Source of the DNA: Thermogutta sp.
Lineage (GTDB): Bacteria > Planctomycetota > Planctomycetia > Pirellulales > Thermoguttaceae
Length of the DNA stretch: 15,249 nucleotides
Reading direction: 5' to 3'
Assembly: GCF_014359955.1 (NCBI RefSeq)
Contig: NZ_JACIYL010000016.1
Coordinates: 1 to 15,249 of the forward strand
Position numbers and translations under genes: made by a program. A model generated the notes under the pieces. That model did not search any database. It was given only the letters and a program-made list of their open reading frames with translations, and had not been told where the DNA came from. Below, one piece after another: positions 1 to 7,242 of the stretch; the first letter of the stretch is position 1, and each line of letters begins with the position of its first letter.

Positions 1-435
1 GAAAACTTCGAAGGCAAGTCGGAATCGATGGCGAGTACGGAAGCGAATGGGCTTGGTGACAGGAAGTGAAAAGGGAAAATTCCTCGAGAAAGAATGGTGT
101 CAACCCTTCCGGAGTTTTTTGATTTGTCGGAGGGACGCTTTCCACGGCGTTGGCGTGCTTTTGCCGTAACTTATTTTGGCCATCCGCGTTGTCGCGTCGG
201 CAACCGCGCTACCGCCGCGGGGCGTGAATTTGCTCTTTCCAGCCTTTGAAAAATTTGCTATTTACCAGACCCGCGCAGGTTGCCAGCGGGTCGCCGGTCT
301 TGCTCGGCTTTCAGGTGCGACGACTACAAAGACCTGACATGCGCGCAAGGCCGCCCGGGGGCGCCTGTTGGCATCAAAAGCGCTTCCCCGGGTCAAAGTC
401 CCGTCGCGCAAATATTAAGAGAGGTGGAACGGAAC
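1..435. other. Gene-free stretch at window start
   Basis: I see no convincing gene here. Frame 1 is open from the window edge to a TGA at 67-69 (22 codons), and frame 2 is open to a TAA at 170-172, so one of them could be the tail of an upstream gene, but neither shows a recognisable motif. Positions 128-136 read CGGAGGGAC, the same head as the hairpin repeats at 6724-6961, so a decayed copy may lie here. A T-run (115-120) is not preceded by a stable stem. I found no well-spaced promoter in front of the gene at 436; TTGAAA at 246-251 lacks a partner -10 box. Confidence 0.5.
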
Positions 436-3003
436 ATGCTTCGTCAGCATGGAGGATCTCCCATGCCTGCATGGGCGCAACGGCTGTACACGCATTGGGT
501 TTCGTGGTCGGGTCGGTGGCTGATTCTCGCGACGGTTCTGGTCGTGGTACCGGTTGCCGCCATCACGATCAAGGCATTCTGGAACGGTCACGGGACGTGG
601 GCCCAGGCGGAGGAGGTTAATCGAACCGATGTGGCCCAGTCGGCCGTCTCTCCTCAGCCGCAGCGTTTCGTTCCCGGAGCCAGCGTTCATCCGCTCCAGA
701 ATGCCGCATCTCAGTCTGGGGTGAATGCGCCGGGGGTATCCGGTCCGCCAGTGAACCCGCCGGAAAATCCCCTGCGCGGTGGATCGCGGCCGATGCTCAG
801 TGAAAAGGGACGAGTGCCGTCCGCGGTGATTCCCACAAAGGTTGATGGCGAGGCATCTTCCGCCGATCGACCGGGGAGTCCCGCGTCACCGAATGGAGCA
901 TCCCACGAGATTCCTACCCTTTTCGAAGCGCAACCCGCGGGATCGCCCCGCGTCTTGCCCCCAACTCCGCAAACGTCGGCGACATTATCACCGGGATCGG
1001 TTTCGGGGAGTGCTGGCGCCGGGTGGAACGTTCCCGAGACACCATCTGAAGGGACCGGTTCGCCCTCATCAAAGATAAAGCCGAAAGAGGCGAATTCTCC
1101 GGCTGCAGAAAGCGCCCCTGTGGCGCCGAACGACGCCGCCTCCACGGGCATCCCCGATGCCTCGGAAGTGTTTTCGGCCCAGGAGGCGCCCGGGCAGACA
1201 CTGTCTCAACCCACGGCACCGCAGGCGGCGCAGGCAACGCCGCCGGCTTTCCGCCCGGGGCCAGCCGAACTCCCAACACAGCGGGCTGATACCGCCTCCG
1301 ACCCGGGAGCGGTGTCGATTCCCGGGAGTGCCAGCCCCTTGGCGACGTCTGCTGCTTCACCCCCTCGCAGCCCGGTGAACGCTTCGGAGTCCGGTCCTGC
1401 GGCGCGTGCTGCCTCACCGGCGGTCAGTCCGTTTGACAGTCTTCCTCCCCCGCCCACAGGTCAAACGCCGGGGATCATCACGCCTCCGCCGACGCGGGCC
1501 CTGCCTCTCCAGTTGGGCGCGGGAAGTGCGGGCGGTTTTGTGTCGGGAACGGGAACAGTGTCGGATCCAGACGGGGGCTCTTTGCCGGCGGGATCAGAGG
1601 GGGATGCCCGACCGGGCGATGCCAGTCTGGAAGGCCCGCAAACGCCGCAAATTACCATTCAGAAGATTCTCCCCAGCGAGGTTCAGGTGGGAAAGCCCGC
1701 CAGCGCTCGGATTGTCATCCGCAACAGCGGGGCCATTCCCATCAGTAAGGTTGAGGTGCAGGATCCTATCCCTTGGGGCGTCCGCGTGCTGCGGACCAAT
1801 CCGCAGGCCAGTCAGCAGATACAGGGAACTCTCGTGTGGACGCTCGGCCCCATGAAACCCGGGGATGAAATCGCCCTGGAAGCGGAGTTCATGCCGTTGC
1901 AGGAAGGCGAGTTGGGAAGCGTGGTGACGGTCCTCGTCCATGCTCAGGCCTCGGCCAGGACGCGTTCCACCCGACCGCAGCTCGCGCTGAAGGCGGAGTT
2001 TCCGCCTCAGGCCCTCATTGGTGATGAAATCACGGCAACGATCACGGTGACCAACACCGGCTCGGGCGTGGCCACAAACGTGGTGCTGGAGGAACACGTT
2101 CCCCAGGAAATGCAGCATCCCGCCGGCAGCGAGCTGGAGAACGTGCTGGGGGACCTTCGCCCAGGGGAATCCCGCCAGGTCCAGTTGCGCCTGCGTGCCG
2201 TTCGGCCGGGATCGGCCGTCAATCGGCTGATTGCCCGAGCAGACGGCAACGTTCGGGTGGAGAATCAGAACACCATCAACGTGCTGGCGCCGCAGCTCAA
2301 ACTGGCGATCGAAGGACCCGCCAAACGTTTTCTGGATCGCGAAACAACGTATCAGATTTCCCTGAGCAACACGGGCACGGCCAGCTCGCGGATGGTGCGT
2401 TTGACGGCCGCCTTGCCGCCGGGACTGCAATTTGTACGGGCCAACAATGCGGGCACGTACGATCCCACCACGCACAGTGTCCAGTGGTTGCTCCAGGAAT
2501 TGCCCGTCGGCCAAACAGGGCAGGTGGAACTCGTGGTGCGACCGATCGCTGCCGGGGAGCAGCCGCTGACGTGCACGGTCCGCGATGAACTGGGTCTGGG
2601 AGACGATCAGCGGCTGGCCATCCAGGTGGAGGGCATCTCCGCACTCCATTTCCAGGTGGCGGACACGCGAGATCCGGTGGCCGTGGGCACAGAAACCACT
2701 TACGAAATCCGCGTCGTCAATCAGGGAACCAAAGAGGCCACGAACGTGCAGGTGATGGTGATCCTGCCGGAAGGCCTGCGACCTCTCGCCGGCGAAGGTC
2801 CCACCAACAACACCATCAATGGGTCGGAGGTCCTCTTCGGTAAATTGCCTCGCCTGCCAGCCAAGGCAGAAGCGGTGTTCCGGGTGCGTGCTCAGGCAAT
2901 CGCCCCAGGCGATCAGCGTATCCGCGTGCAGATCCTCAGTGACGATATCCGCCTGCCCATCACCAAGGAAGAAAGCACCCAGGTGTACTCCGACACACCG
3001 TGA
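436..3003 (+). CDS. Membrane-anchored DUF11-repeat protein
   Basis: Protein of 855 residues. A short N-terminal tail is followed by one hydrophobic helix (about residues 28-48, WLILATVLVVVPVAAI), then a low-complexity Pro/Ala/Ser/Gly linker (about 60-404), then four similar Ig-like repeats (about 405-853). Each repeat carries phrases such as TITVTNTGSGVATNVVLEE and YEIRVVNQGTKEATNVQVM, typical of DUF11/CARDB-like beta-sandwich domains found in surface proteins. The likely topology is a signal anchor with the linker and repeats outside the cytoplasmic membrane; a structural or adhesive role is inference. Start choice: ATG 436 has GAGGTGG upstream (421-427). In-frame ATG 463, with GGAGG at 451-455 and 7-base spacing, is an equally good alternative and would remove nine residues. 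The reading frame runs open further upstream only from a TTG. The gene ends convergently with the SBBP gene, 162 bp away. Confidence 0.85.
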   Translation: MLRQHGGSPMPAWAQRLYTHWVSWSGRWLILATVLVVVPVAAITIKAFWNGHGTWAQAEEVNRTDVAQSAVSPQPQRFVPGASVHPLQNAASQSGVNAPGVSGPPVNPPENPLRGGSRPMLSEKGRVPSAVIPTKVDGEASSADRPGSPASPNGASHEIPTLFEAQPAGSPRVLPPTPQTSATLSPGSVSGSAGAGWNVPETPSEGTGSPSSKIKPKEANSPAAESAPVAPNDAASTGIPDASEVFSAQEAPGQTLSQPTAPQAAQATPPAFRPGPAELPTQRADTASDPGAVSIPGSASPLATSAASPPRSPVNASESGPAARAASPAVSPFDSLPPPPTGQTPGIITPPPTRALPLQLGAGSAGGFVSGTGTVSDPDGGSLPAGSEGDARPGDASLEGPQTPQITIQKILPSEVQVGKPASARIVIRNSGAIPISKVEVQDPIPWGVRVLRTNPQASQQIQGTLVWTLGPMKPGDEIALEAEFMPLQEGELGSVVTVLVHAQASARTRSTRPQLALKAEFPPQALIGDEITATITVTNTGSGVATNVVLEEHVPQEMQHPAGSELENVLGDLRPGESRQVQLRLRAVRPGSAVNRLIARADGNVRVENQNTINVLAPQLKLAIEGPAKRFLDRETTYQISLSNTGTASSRMVRLTAALPPGLQFVRANNAGTYDPTTHSVQWLLQELPVGQTGQVELVVRPIAAGEQPLTCTVRDELGLGDDQRLAIQVEGISALHFQVADTRDPVAVGTETTYEIRVVNQGTKEATNVQVMVILPEGLRPLAGEGPTNNTINGSEVLFGKLPRLPAKAEAVFRVRAQAIAPGDQRIRVQILSDDIRLPITKEESTQVYSDTP

Positions 3004-3014
3004 AAGCCGCGGCA

Positions 3015-3131
3015 TGTTCCCGGGCTAAACGGGGAACAGCACCAAACCGAAACGTAAAAGTCTGGAAGCACTGCCCCGGTGATGGCCACACGGCCAGAAC
3101 TGCGAGGACAGCCGGACCTTTTTCGGCCGTG
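3015..3131. terminator. Hairpins between convergent genes
   Basis: Two inverted repeats lie in the 162-bp gap between convergent stop codons. The first pairs TGTTCCC (3015-3021) with GGGAACA (3032-3038) around a 10-base loop. The second pairs CACGGCC (3089-3095) with GGCCGTG (3125-3131) around a 29-base loop. Neither has a proper U-tract on either strand, so a bidirectional terminator role is only suggested by position. Confidence 0.25.
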
Positions 3132-3165
3132 GGCGTTATCTGCGGTGTGCCACACGCGACTATGA

Positions 3166-6100
3166 CTATTCGGTGCGTACGTCCCAGCCGGCTCCGAAAA
3201 TGAGATCGTAGGGCAGCGGCGTCATCACCGTCGCCTGATCCTGGCCTCCGGCGCTGTCGCGGACTTTGACAAATTCAAAACCGCGCAGGATGAGCATCGG
3301 GCGGCGCGCTTCGGCCAGAAGACGAGCGAAGACCAATTGTTCCGGCGTCGCTGTGATGAGATCGTCGAACACGGTATCCCACAGGGCGGCTTTGTCCCTG
3401 TCCTGGGGTGATAGGGCTTCGGCTTCAATGAGAGGAAATCCCCGTACCGTTACGCGGTACACGTTGCCACCTGTGGACTGGTCGAAAAGCTCCGTTTTAT
3501 GGGGTTTGAATTGCAATTCGTCTTTGAAGACGGAATCCACGAGCCTTGCCCGATCTGCTCCCACCTGAGAATAGGCCACCACGGAGGGAAATCCGTGCGC
3601 GCGGACGTCATAGCCCGGCCCTGTGCGGCGGCTCAATCCCCACTGCCCTTCAAAGACTTCGTCGCCGGCGCCATCGAAGAAAATCGCACGGTCGTTATTT
3701 CCTCCCCCGAAGACATCCACCAACTCGAACAACTTGATGCGCAGGTAGGACCGGGCGGTGATCCATTTCACATGGCCCAGGGCTGGTTCGAACTTCATCC
3801 GGGCTGCGGTATCGGCACCGTTTTGCCACAGGGTGTCGGAAAGCCAGGCCGTATCGTAGCCTCCCTGGGTGCCGTAGATGTGCATCTCTTCAAACCCAGT
3901 GCTCGTGACGACGGTCACTGATCCTGGGGGATTGGCACCAGGCGAACCGGTGGCGCCGCGATGGAACACGACCCGGTCTGGCCAGGCTTCCACCTGATCA
4001 TCGCCGATGGAATCGGTCACGATCAACACATCGTGGCCGGGGCCCGCCTGGATGGCGATCGTCCGGCCGGTTTCTGGGGTAACCGGCAGCTCGAAGGAGA
4101 CTCCCTCGATGGTGATCACCGTGCCCGGGGCGCTTGTGTCTCCGGTGAACGCGACCTGCACCGTGTCATCGTGCGACGTGTCGAAAACGGTGATCGCGCC
4201 CGTCGTGGGGTCCTGATCCACGAGATTGGCGATCGTCCAAACAACCTCACCGATTCCGGAGCCGGGGGCTACATCCAGCACGAGATGGTACACGGTCCCA
4301 GGTTGGGCTCGGGAGAAATCAAGCTGCACGGTGCCGTCCACAACGTTTGAGACGGCCACAGGCTCCGATTGGGCCTCCACAAGGGGATCCGCTTCATAAA
4401 GTGCGAAATGGATCGCGTCGGGATCCGCCGGGGAGGGAGCTCTCACGGACAGTCCGGCCAGGTGCGCGACGAGCAGTCGGTAAAAGATACTTTCGCCCTC
4501 GGGCTCCGTCTCCACGATGTGCCGAAGATCGATGGTCCCCAGTTCGACCCGCTTTGTATACAGGATCTCGGTGCTCACCGGATCGCTCGTGAGGTCGGTA
4601 TCGTCACGAGCAATTGCGAAAAACCGATAGCGTCCCAACGGCCAGGCTCCGAGGGTGGTCGCGTCGATTTCCCAGATGGCCTCAGTCTCCGCGGTTAAAC
4701 CGGTTGTTGCCAGGAGCGGGTCGTCAGCGTCCCAGTTTTCATTTCCATTGGCGTCGAGATAAAGATCCAAGGAGTTGACGGTATCCAGGCCGTTGGGATC
4801 AGCGATGCCCTGAGCACGGAGGAGAAGCGGTTCGCCTCTCAGCAGAATCGGTGAGTCGGCGACTAACCGAGCGACCACAGGTGGTTGAGCAAAGGACAGG
4901 GCAGCCGTGAAGCCGTCCTGGTCCCCTGGCTCGCCGAGGAGCACGGCCGTTGGCCAACTGGGAGTGGAATAGCTGTTACCCACCACGTGCAATTCCGAAT
5001 TCGGCGTCGGCACGAGGCCCACGACCGAGTCGTCCGCTTCTCCACCAAGGACATCGCTGGTGATTAGTTGGCCGGTGGTGGTAAGTCGGAGCACGAATCC
5101 TTCGTTGCCCCCGCCGGAGGATCCGAGGATTCGCCCTCCCGCCCAATCTGCCAGGCCCGTTTGCCCGCCCACCAGGATGGTGCCGTCGCTCCTCAGGGCG
5201 ATGCTCGCGGCACTGTCGTTGCCGGTTCCCCCCAGGTAAGCGTACCAGAGGGTTTGACCATCCGGTTGCATGGCCAGGACGAAGGCATCCTGGTTTCCCT
5301 GAGGGCCAGCGAGAGGAGTGCCGTTTGGCCAATCGGTTGATGCCGTGCGACCTGCCACGTAGATGACATTTTGTGAGGCGGCGATGGCGAGGGCCGCGTC
5401 CTCCGCACTTCCACCGAGATACGTGGACCAGACACGTTGCCCGGTGGAGGACAGCCGGACCAGAAAACCGTCGTAAGCACCGCCGTAGGTGAGGTCTTCT
5501 CCGGCGACCATCCAGTTGGGAGAGGATGTCCGGCCCGCGACATAAACGGATCCCTCGGCAAACGCCAGGGCGAAGGCATAATCCCGCTGCGAACCGCCCA
5601 AATACGTGGACCAGACGAATTGTCCGGTGGTTGTCAGCTTGGCGGCAAAAGCGTCGAACGTGCCACCGTTGTAGGTCGAGTCGAAACCGCCGTGGATCCA
5701 TCCCGAAGAACTGGTCGTGCCGGCGACGTAAATATTCCCGTAACCGTCCAGCGCGATGGCGGAAAGCGTGTCCCAGTCGCTTCCACCGAGGTAGGTTCCC
5801 CACAGATAGGCCCCCGTGGGGCTGAGTTTGACCACAAAACCATCGCCGAATCCAGCGTAGGTGGTGTCGTACCCGCCGGAAATCCAACCCGGCGAACGCG
5901 TCCATCCCGCGACATAAATATTTCCGTCCGCATCGACGGCGACACCGGCGGCGCCATCATCGAGAACTCCTCCCAGATATGTTGACCACAGCGGGGTACC
6001 TTCCGGGGAGATCTTCGCGACGAAAGCATCGCCATCGCCAGCCCAGGTGGTGTCGTAGCCGCCGGAGACCCAGCCGCTTGAAAAACTCGTACCCACCACG

Positions 6101-6387
6101 ATAAGGTTCCCGTCAGGATCCACAGCGGCGGCCCGGACTTCGTCGTACTGAGTGCCGCCGAAAGAGCCGCTCCAGGAGACTGAGGAGAAGTCGGCCAGTG
6201 AAGTGGCGGCGAGCAGGAGACGCGGTTCCAGGGATTCCAGGGTTAATATTCGCTGAGCAGGCGGGGATCGACGGTCTCGCCGAGTTCGGCGGTTCCGGAG
6301 CCGTTGCGCGGAGCGATCAACAAGTGCGCCCGCGTAGAAAAGGGAACTTCTTCCATGAGGCCATCGTCTCCCGTCGCGTCGCAGCAT
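3166..6387 (-). CDS. Exported LEPR-XLL protein with seven SBBP repeats
   Basis: Protein of 1073 residues. An Arg-rich N-terminus (1-46) leads into LTLESLEPRLLLA (48-60), matching the LEPR-XLL motif at the start of many large exported planctomycete proteins. Residues about 68-495 contain seven SBBP repeats of about 59 residues, each with a W-S-T-Y-L-G-G-like strand, D..GNIYVAG and a closing W. Repeats six and seven are the most degenerate. Seven units suggest one complete seven-bladed beta-propeller. Residues about 500-610 look like an Ig/cadherin-type domain with a Ca-binding-like loop, DANGNENWDADD. The rest (about 610-1073) I cannot assign. No C-terminal sorting signal or transmembrane helix is evident. 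The start ATG at 6387 has AGGAG nine bases upstream, inside a potential stem described separately. It stands alone, convergent with the DUF11 gene. The ligand or role on the cell surface is unknown. Confidence 0.9.
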   Translation of the reverse strand: MLRRDGRRWPHGRSSLFYAGALVDRSAQRLRNRRTRRDRRSPPAQRILTLESLEPRLLLAATSLADFSSVSWSGSFGGTQYDEVRAAAVDPDGNLIVVGTSFSSGWVSGGYDTTWAGDGDAFVAKISPEGTPLWSTYLGGVLDDGAAGVAVDADGNIYVAGWTRSPGWISGGYDTTYAGFGDGFVVKLSPTGAYLWGTYLGGSDWDTLSAIALDGYGNIYVAGTTSSSGWIHGGFDSTYNGGTFDAFAAKLTTTGQFVWSTYLGGSQRDYAFALAFAEGSVYVAGRTSSPNWMVAGEDLTYGGAYDGFLVRLSSTGQRVWSTYLGGSAEDAALAIAASQNVIYVAGRTASTDWPNGTPLAGPQGNQDAFVLAMQPDGQTLWYAYLGGTGNDSAASIALRSDGTILVGGQTGLADWAGGRILGSSGGGNEGFVLRLTTTGQLITSDVLGGEADDSVVGLVPTPNSELHVVGNSYSTPSWPTAVLLGEPGDQDGFTAALSFAQPPVVARLVADSPILLRGEPLLLRAQGIADPNGLDTVNSLDLYLDANGNENWDADDPLLATTGLTAETEAIWEIDATTLGAWPLGRYRFFAIARDDTDLTSDPVSTEILYTKRVELGTIDLRHIVETEPEGESIFYRLLVAHLAGLSVRAPSPADPDAIHFALYEADPLVEAQSEPVAVSNVVDGTVQLDFSRAQPGTVYHLVLDVAPGSGIGEVVWTIANLVDQDPTTGAITVFDTSHDDTVQVAFTGDTSAPGTVITIEGVSFELPVTPETGRTIAIQAGPGHDVLIVTDSIGDDQVEAWPDRVVFHRGATGSPGANPPGSVTVVTSTGFEEMHIYGTQGGYDTAWLSDTLWQNGADTAARMKFEPALGHVKWITARSYLRIKLFELVDVFGGGNNDRAIFFDGAGDEVFEGQWGLSRRTGPGYDVRAHGFPSVVAYSQVGADRARLVDSVFKDELQFKPHKTELFDQSTGGNVYRVTVRGFPLIEAEALSPQDRDKAALWDTVFDDLITATPEQLVFARLLAEARRPMLILRGFEFVKVRDSAGGQDQATVMTPLPYDLIFGAGWDVRTE

Positions 6388-6390
6388 GGA

Positions 6391-6447
6391 GGCGATCTCC
6401 TGTTTCTTTCCCGCCTTGGTCTCACAGATTTGCTACCGGAGATCGCC
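6391..6447 (-). promoter_or_regulatory. Inverted repeat masking the SBBP gene's ribosome site
   Basis: Read on the minus strand, GGCGATCTCC (6447-6438) is the exact complement of GGAGATCGCC (6400-6391), separated by 37 bases. The downstream arm contains the GGAG of the only visible Shine-Dalgarno sequence and ends three bases before the ATG at 6387. If the mRNA starts upstream of 6447, the 10-bp stem could hide the ribosome site. Function is inferred; the complementarity is directly visible. Confidence 0.4.
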
Positions 6448-6723
6448 GACTGGGATTGGAGTGTGGACATGCCGGGACGGAACTTAGCGGTTGTGTCCGG
6501 CGCTGTCTTTCGGCAAAGAGGTACAGTCGGGAGCACCGGCTCAGCGTGCCCACAAGCTAACGCAGGAGAGAACCCTATGCAAGCTCCCCCGGGCTGAGCT
6601 ATCGGCACTTTTTGTGAGAGCTCGTGAGAGCGCAGAGGCGGAACGTGCGGTACGGCAATGCGTGAGGTGCGTCTTCGGTCGGGCATCAACCGTGGCGTTG
6701 CAGGACGGGATCTCTCGCGCTAT

Positions 6724-6788
6724 CCGGAGGGGCGTGCCGGGCAGGCAACGTTTTTTCGAGCATTCGGAGGGACCCGCCCGTCGGCTCC
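6724..6788 (+). repeat. Two degenerate copies of the CGGAGGG hairpin repeat
   Basis: Copy one begins CCGGAGGGGCGTGCC at 6724-6738. Its stem GCGTGCC can pair with GGCAACG (6744-6750) if one A is bulged. Copy two starts CGGAGGG at 6765, and its arms GGACCCG and CGGCTCC (ending at 6788) pair with one C-C mismatch around the loop CCCGT. Both keep the head and the fold but not the CTTGT loop of the better copies downstream, so they look decayed. Confidence 0.5.
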
Positions 6789-6794
6789 TTCTTT

Positions 6795-6820
6795 CCGGAG
6801 GGACGTGCTTGTCACGTCCG
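6795..6820 (+). repeat. REP-like hairpin, copy with GGACGTG stem
   Basis: The head CCGGAGG is followed by GGACGTG-CTTGT-CACGTCC (6801-6819): a perfect 7-bp stem with a five-base loop. It is one of three copies sharing the head and loop while differing in stem bases in a paired way. Small intergenic palindromes of this kind are known as REP elements; no transposase gene is in the window. Confidence 0.75.
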
Positions 6821-6895
6821 CCGTTCCAACGCTGGATTGTCCATTTCAACTCACCGCTCTTCAGGTCCGCCGTCCGACGTTGGATCATCCATTTC
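6816..6895 (+). repeat. Imperfect direct repeat, two units of about 31 bp
   Basis: GTCCGCCGTTCCAACG (start of 6816-6847) matches GTCCGCCGTCCGACG (start of 6865-6895), and both units end in CCATTTC after a TGGAT core. A weaker third relative starts GTCCGCC at 6957. The units start inside or beside the hairpin copies, so the real repeat is probably composite: hairpin plus a tail of about 25 bp. Confidence 0.6.
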
Positions 6896-6902
6896 CTTCC
6901 TC

Positions 6903-6926
6903 GGGCACGACAAGCGTGCCCCTCCG
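6903..6926 (-). repeat. REP-like hairpin, inverted copy with GGGCACG stem
   Basis: On the plus strand GGGCACG (6903-6909), loop ACAAG and CGTGCCC (6915-6921) form a perfect 7-bp stem followed by CTCCG. Read on the minus strand it becomes CGGAG followed by a stem around CTTGT, the same element as at 6795 and 6936 in opposite orientation with different stem bases. Confidence 0.72.
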
Positions 6927-6935
6927 AACGATTTC

Positions 6936-6961
6936 CCGGAGGGACCTGCTTGTCAGGTCCG
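6936..6961 (+). repeat. REP-like hairpin, copy with GGACCTG stem
   Basis: CCGGAGG precedes GGACCTG-CTTGT-CAGGTCC (6942-6960), a perfect 7-bp stem. Compared with the copy at 6795, the fifth stem base changes from G to C and its partner from C to G, so pairing is kept. That points to conservation of the fold rather than of the bases. Confidence 0.75.
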
Positions 6962-7242
6962 CCTGCGAGGATTGGGCGATCGATTCTAGGTCTACGGATA
7001 CGATAGGGGTGTCCCTCCGACTATCTGTTCGAGCTAAGTCACCTTGCCAGCGGTGACGTGACGGAACATGCTGGATCGAGGGCTTGCGCCCCAACAATGC
7101 GGCACTACACCGCGTGAGAGAATTTATGCGTTACGGGAAGGAGTACGGAAAGGGTAGGTGGTCGAGAGACAGGGCCACATCTTGTGTAAAATGACCTTCC
7201 GGTTGTCCAGCGAGCGGGGTGGATCGGAGGTAAAACAAAAAC

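Larger units (their letters stand above)
6388..7242. other. Non-coding stretch rich in palindromic repeats
   Basis: This 855-bp interval separates the minus-strand SBBP gene from the plus-strand ATPase gene, so it should hold both promoters. No reading frame in it has a recognisable product. From 6724 to 7019 it contains at least five copies or remnants of a hairpin repeat headed CGGAGGG, plus a direct repeat (6816-6847 and 6865-6895). Two other short perfect hairpins follow: GTCACC/GGTGAC (7038-7043 and 7052-7057) and GGGC-TTGC-GCCC (7080-7091). TAAAAT at 7187-7192 could be the -10 box for the ATPase gene, but no good -35 box lies 16-18 bases before it. Confidence 0.7.

Noticed and set aside
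1..69. Possible tail of an upstream gene ending at a TGA (67-69)
   Set aside because: Only 22 codons, no motif, and another frame is open over the same bases; not distinguishable from chance.
280..435. Upstream extension of the DUF11 gene from a TTG at 280
   Set aside because: No ribosome site, an unlikely Arg/Pro-rich lead, and two ATGs with good ribosome sites (436, 463) just before the transmembrane helix.
1594..3015. Minus-strand 473-residue reading frame
   Set aside because: Shadow of the GC-rich DUF11 gene; no domain, and the plus-strand repeats explain the region.
6724..7020. CRISPR-like array
   Set aside because: Units differ in spacing and orientation, stems vary between copies, and no cas gene is present; REP-like repeats fit better.
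7052..7091. Short palindromes GGTGAC and GGGC-TTGC-GCCC as operators of the ATPase operon
   Set aside because: Short and GC-rich, with no repeat near a defined promoter; chance or repeat remnants are as likely.
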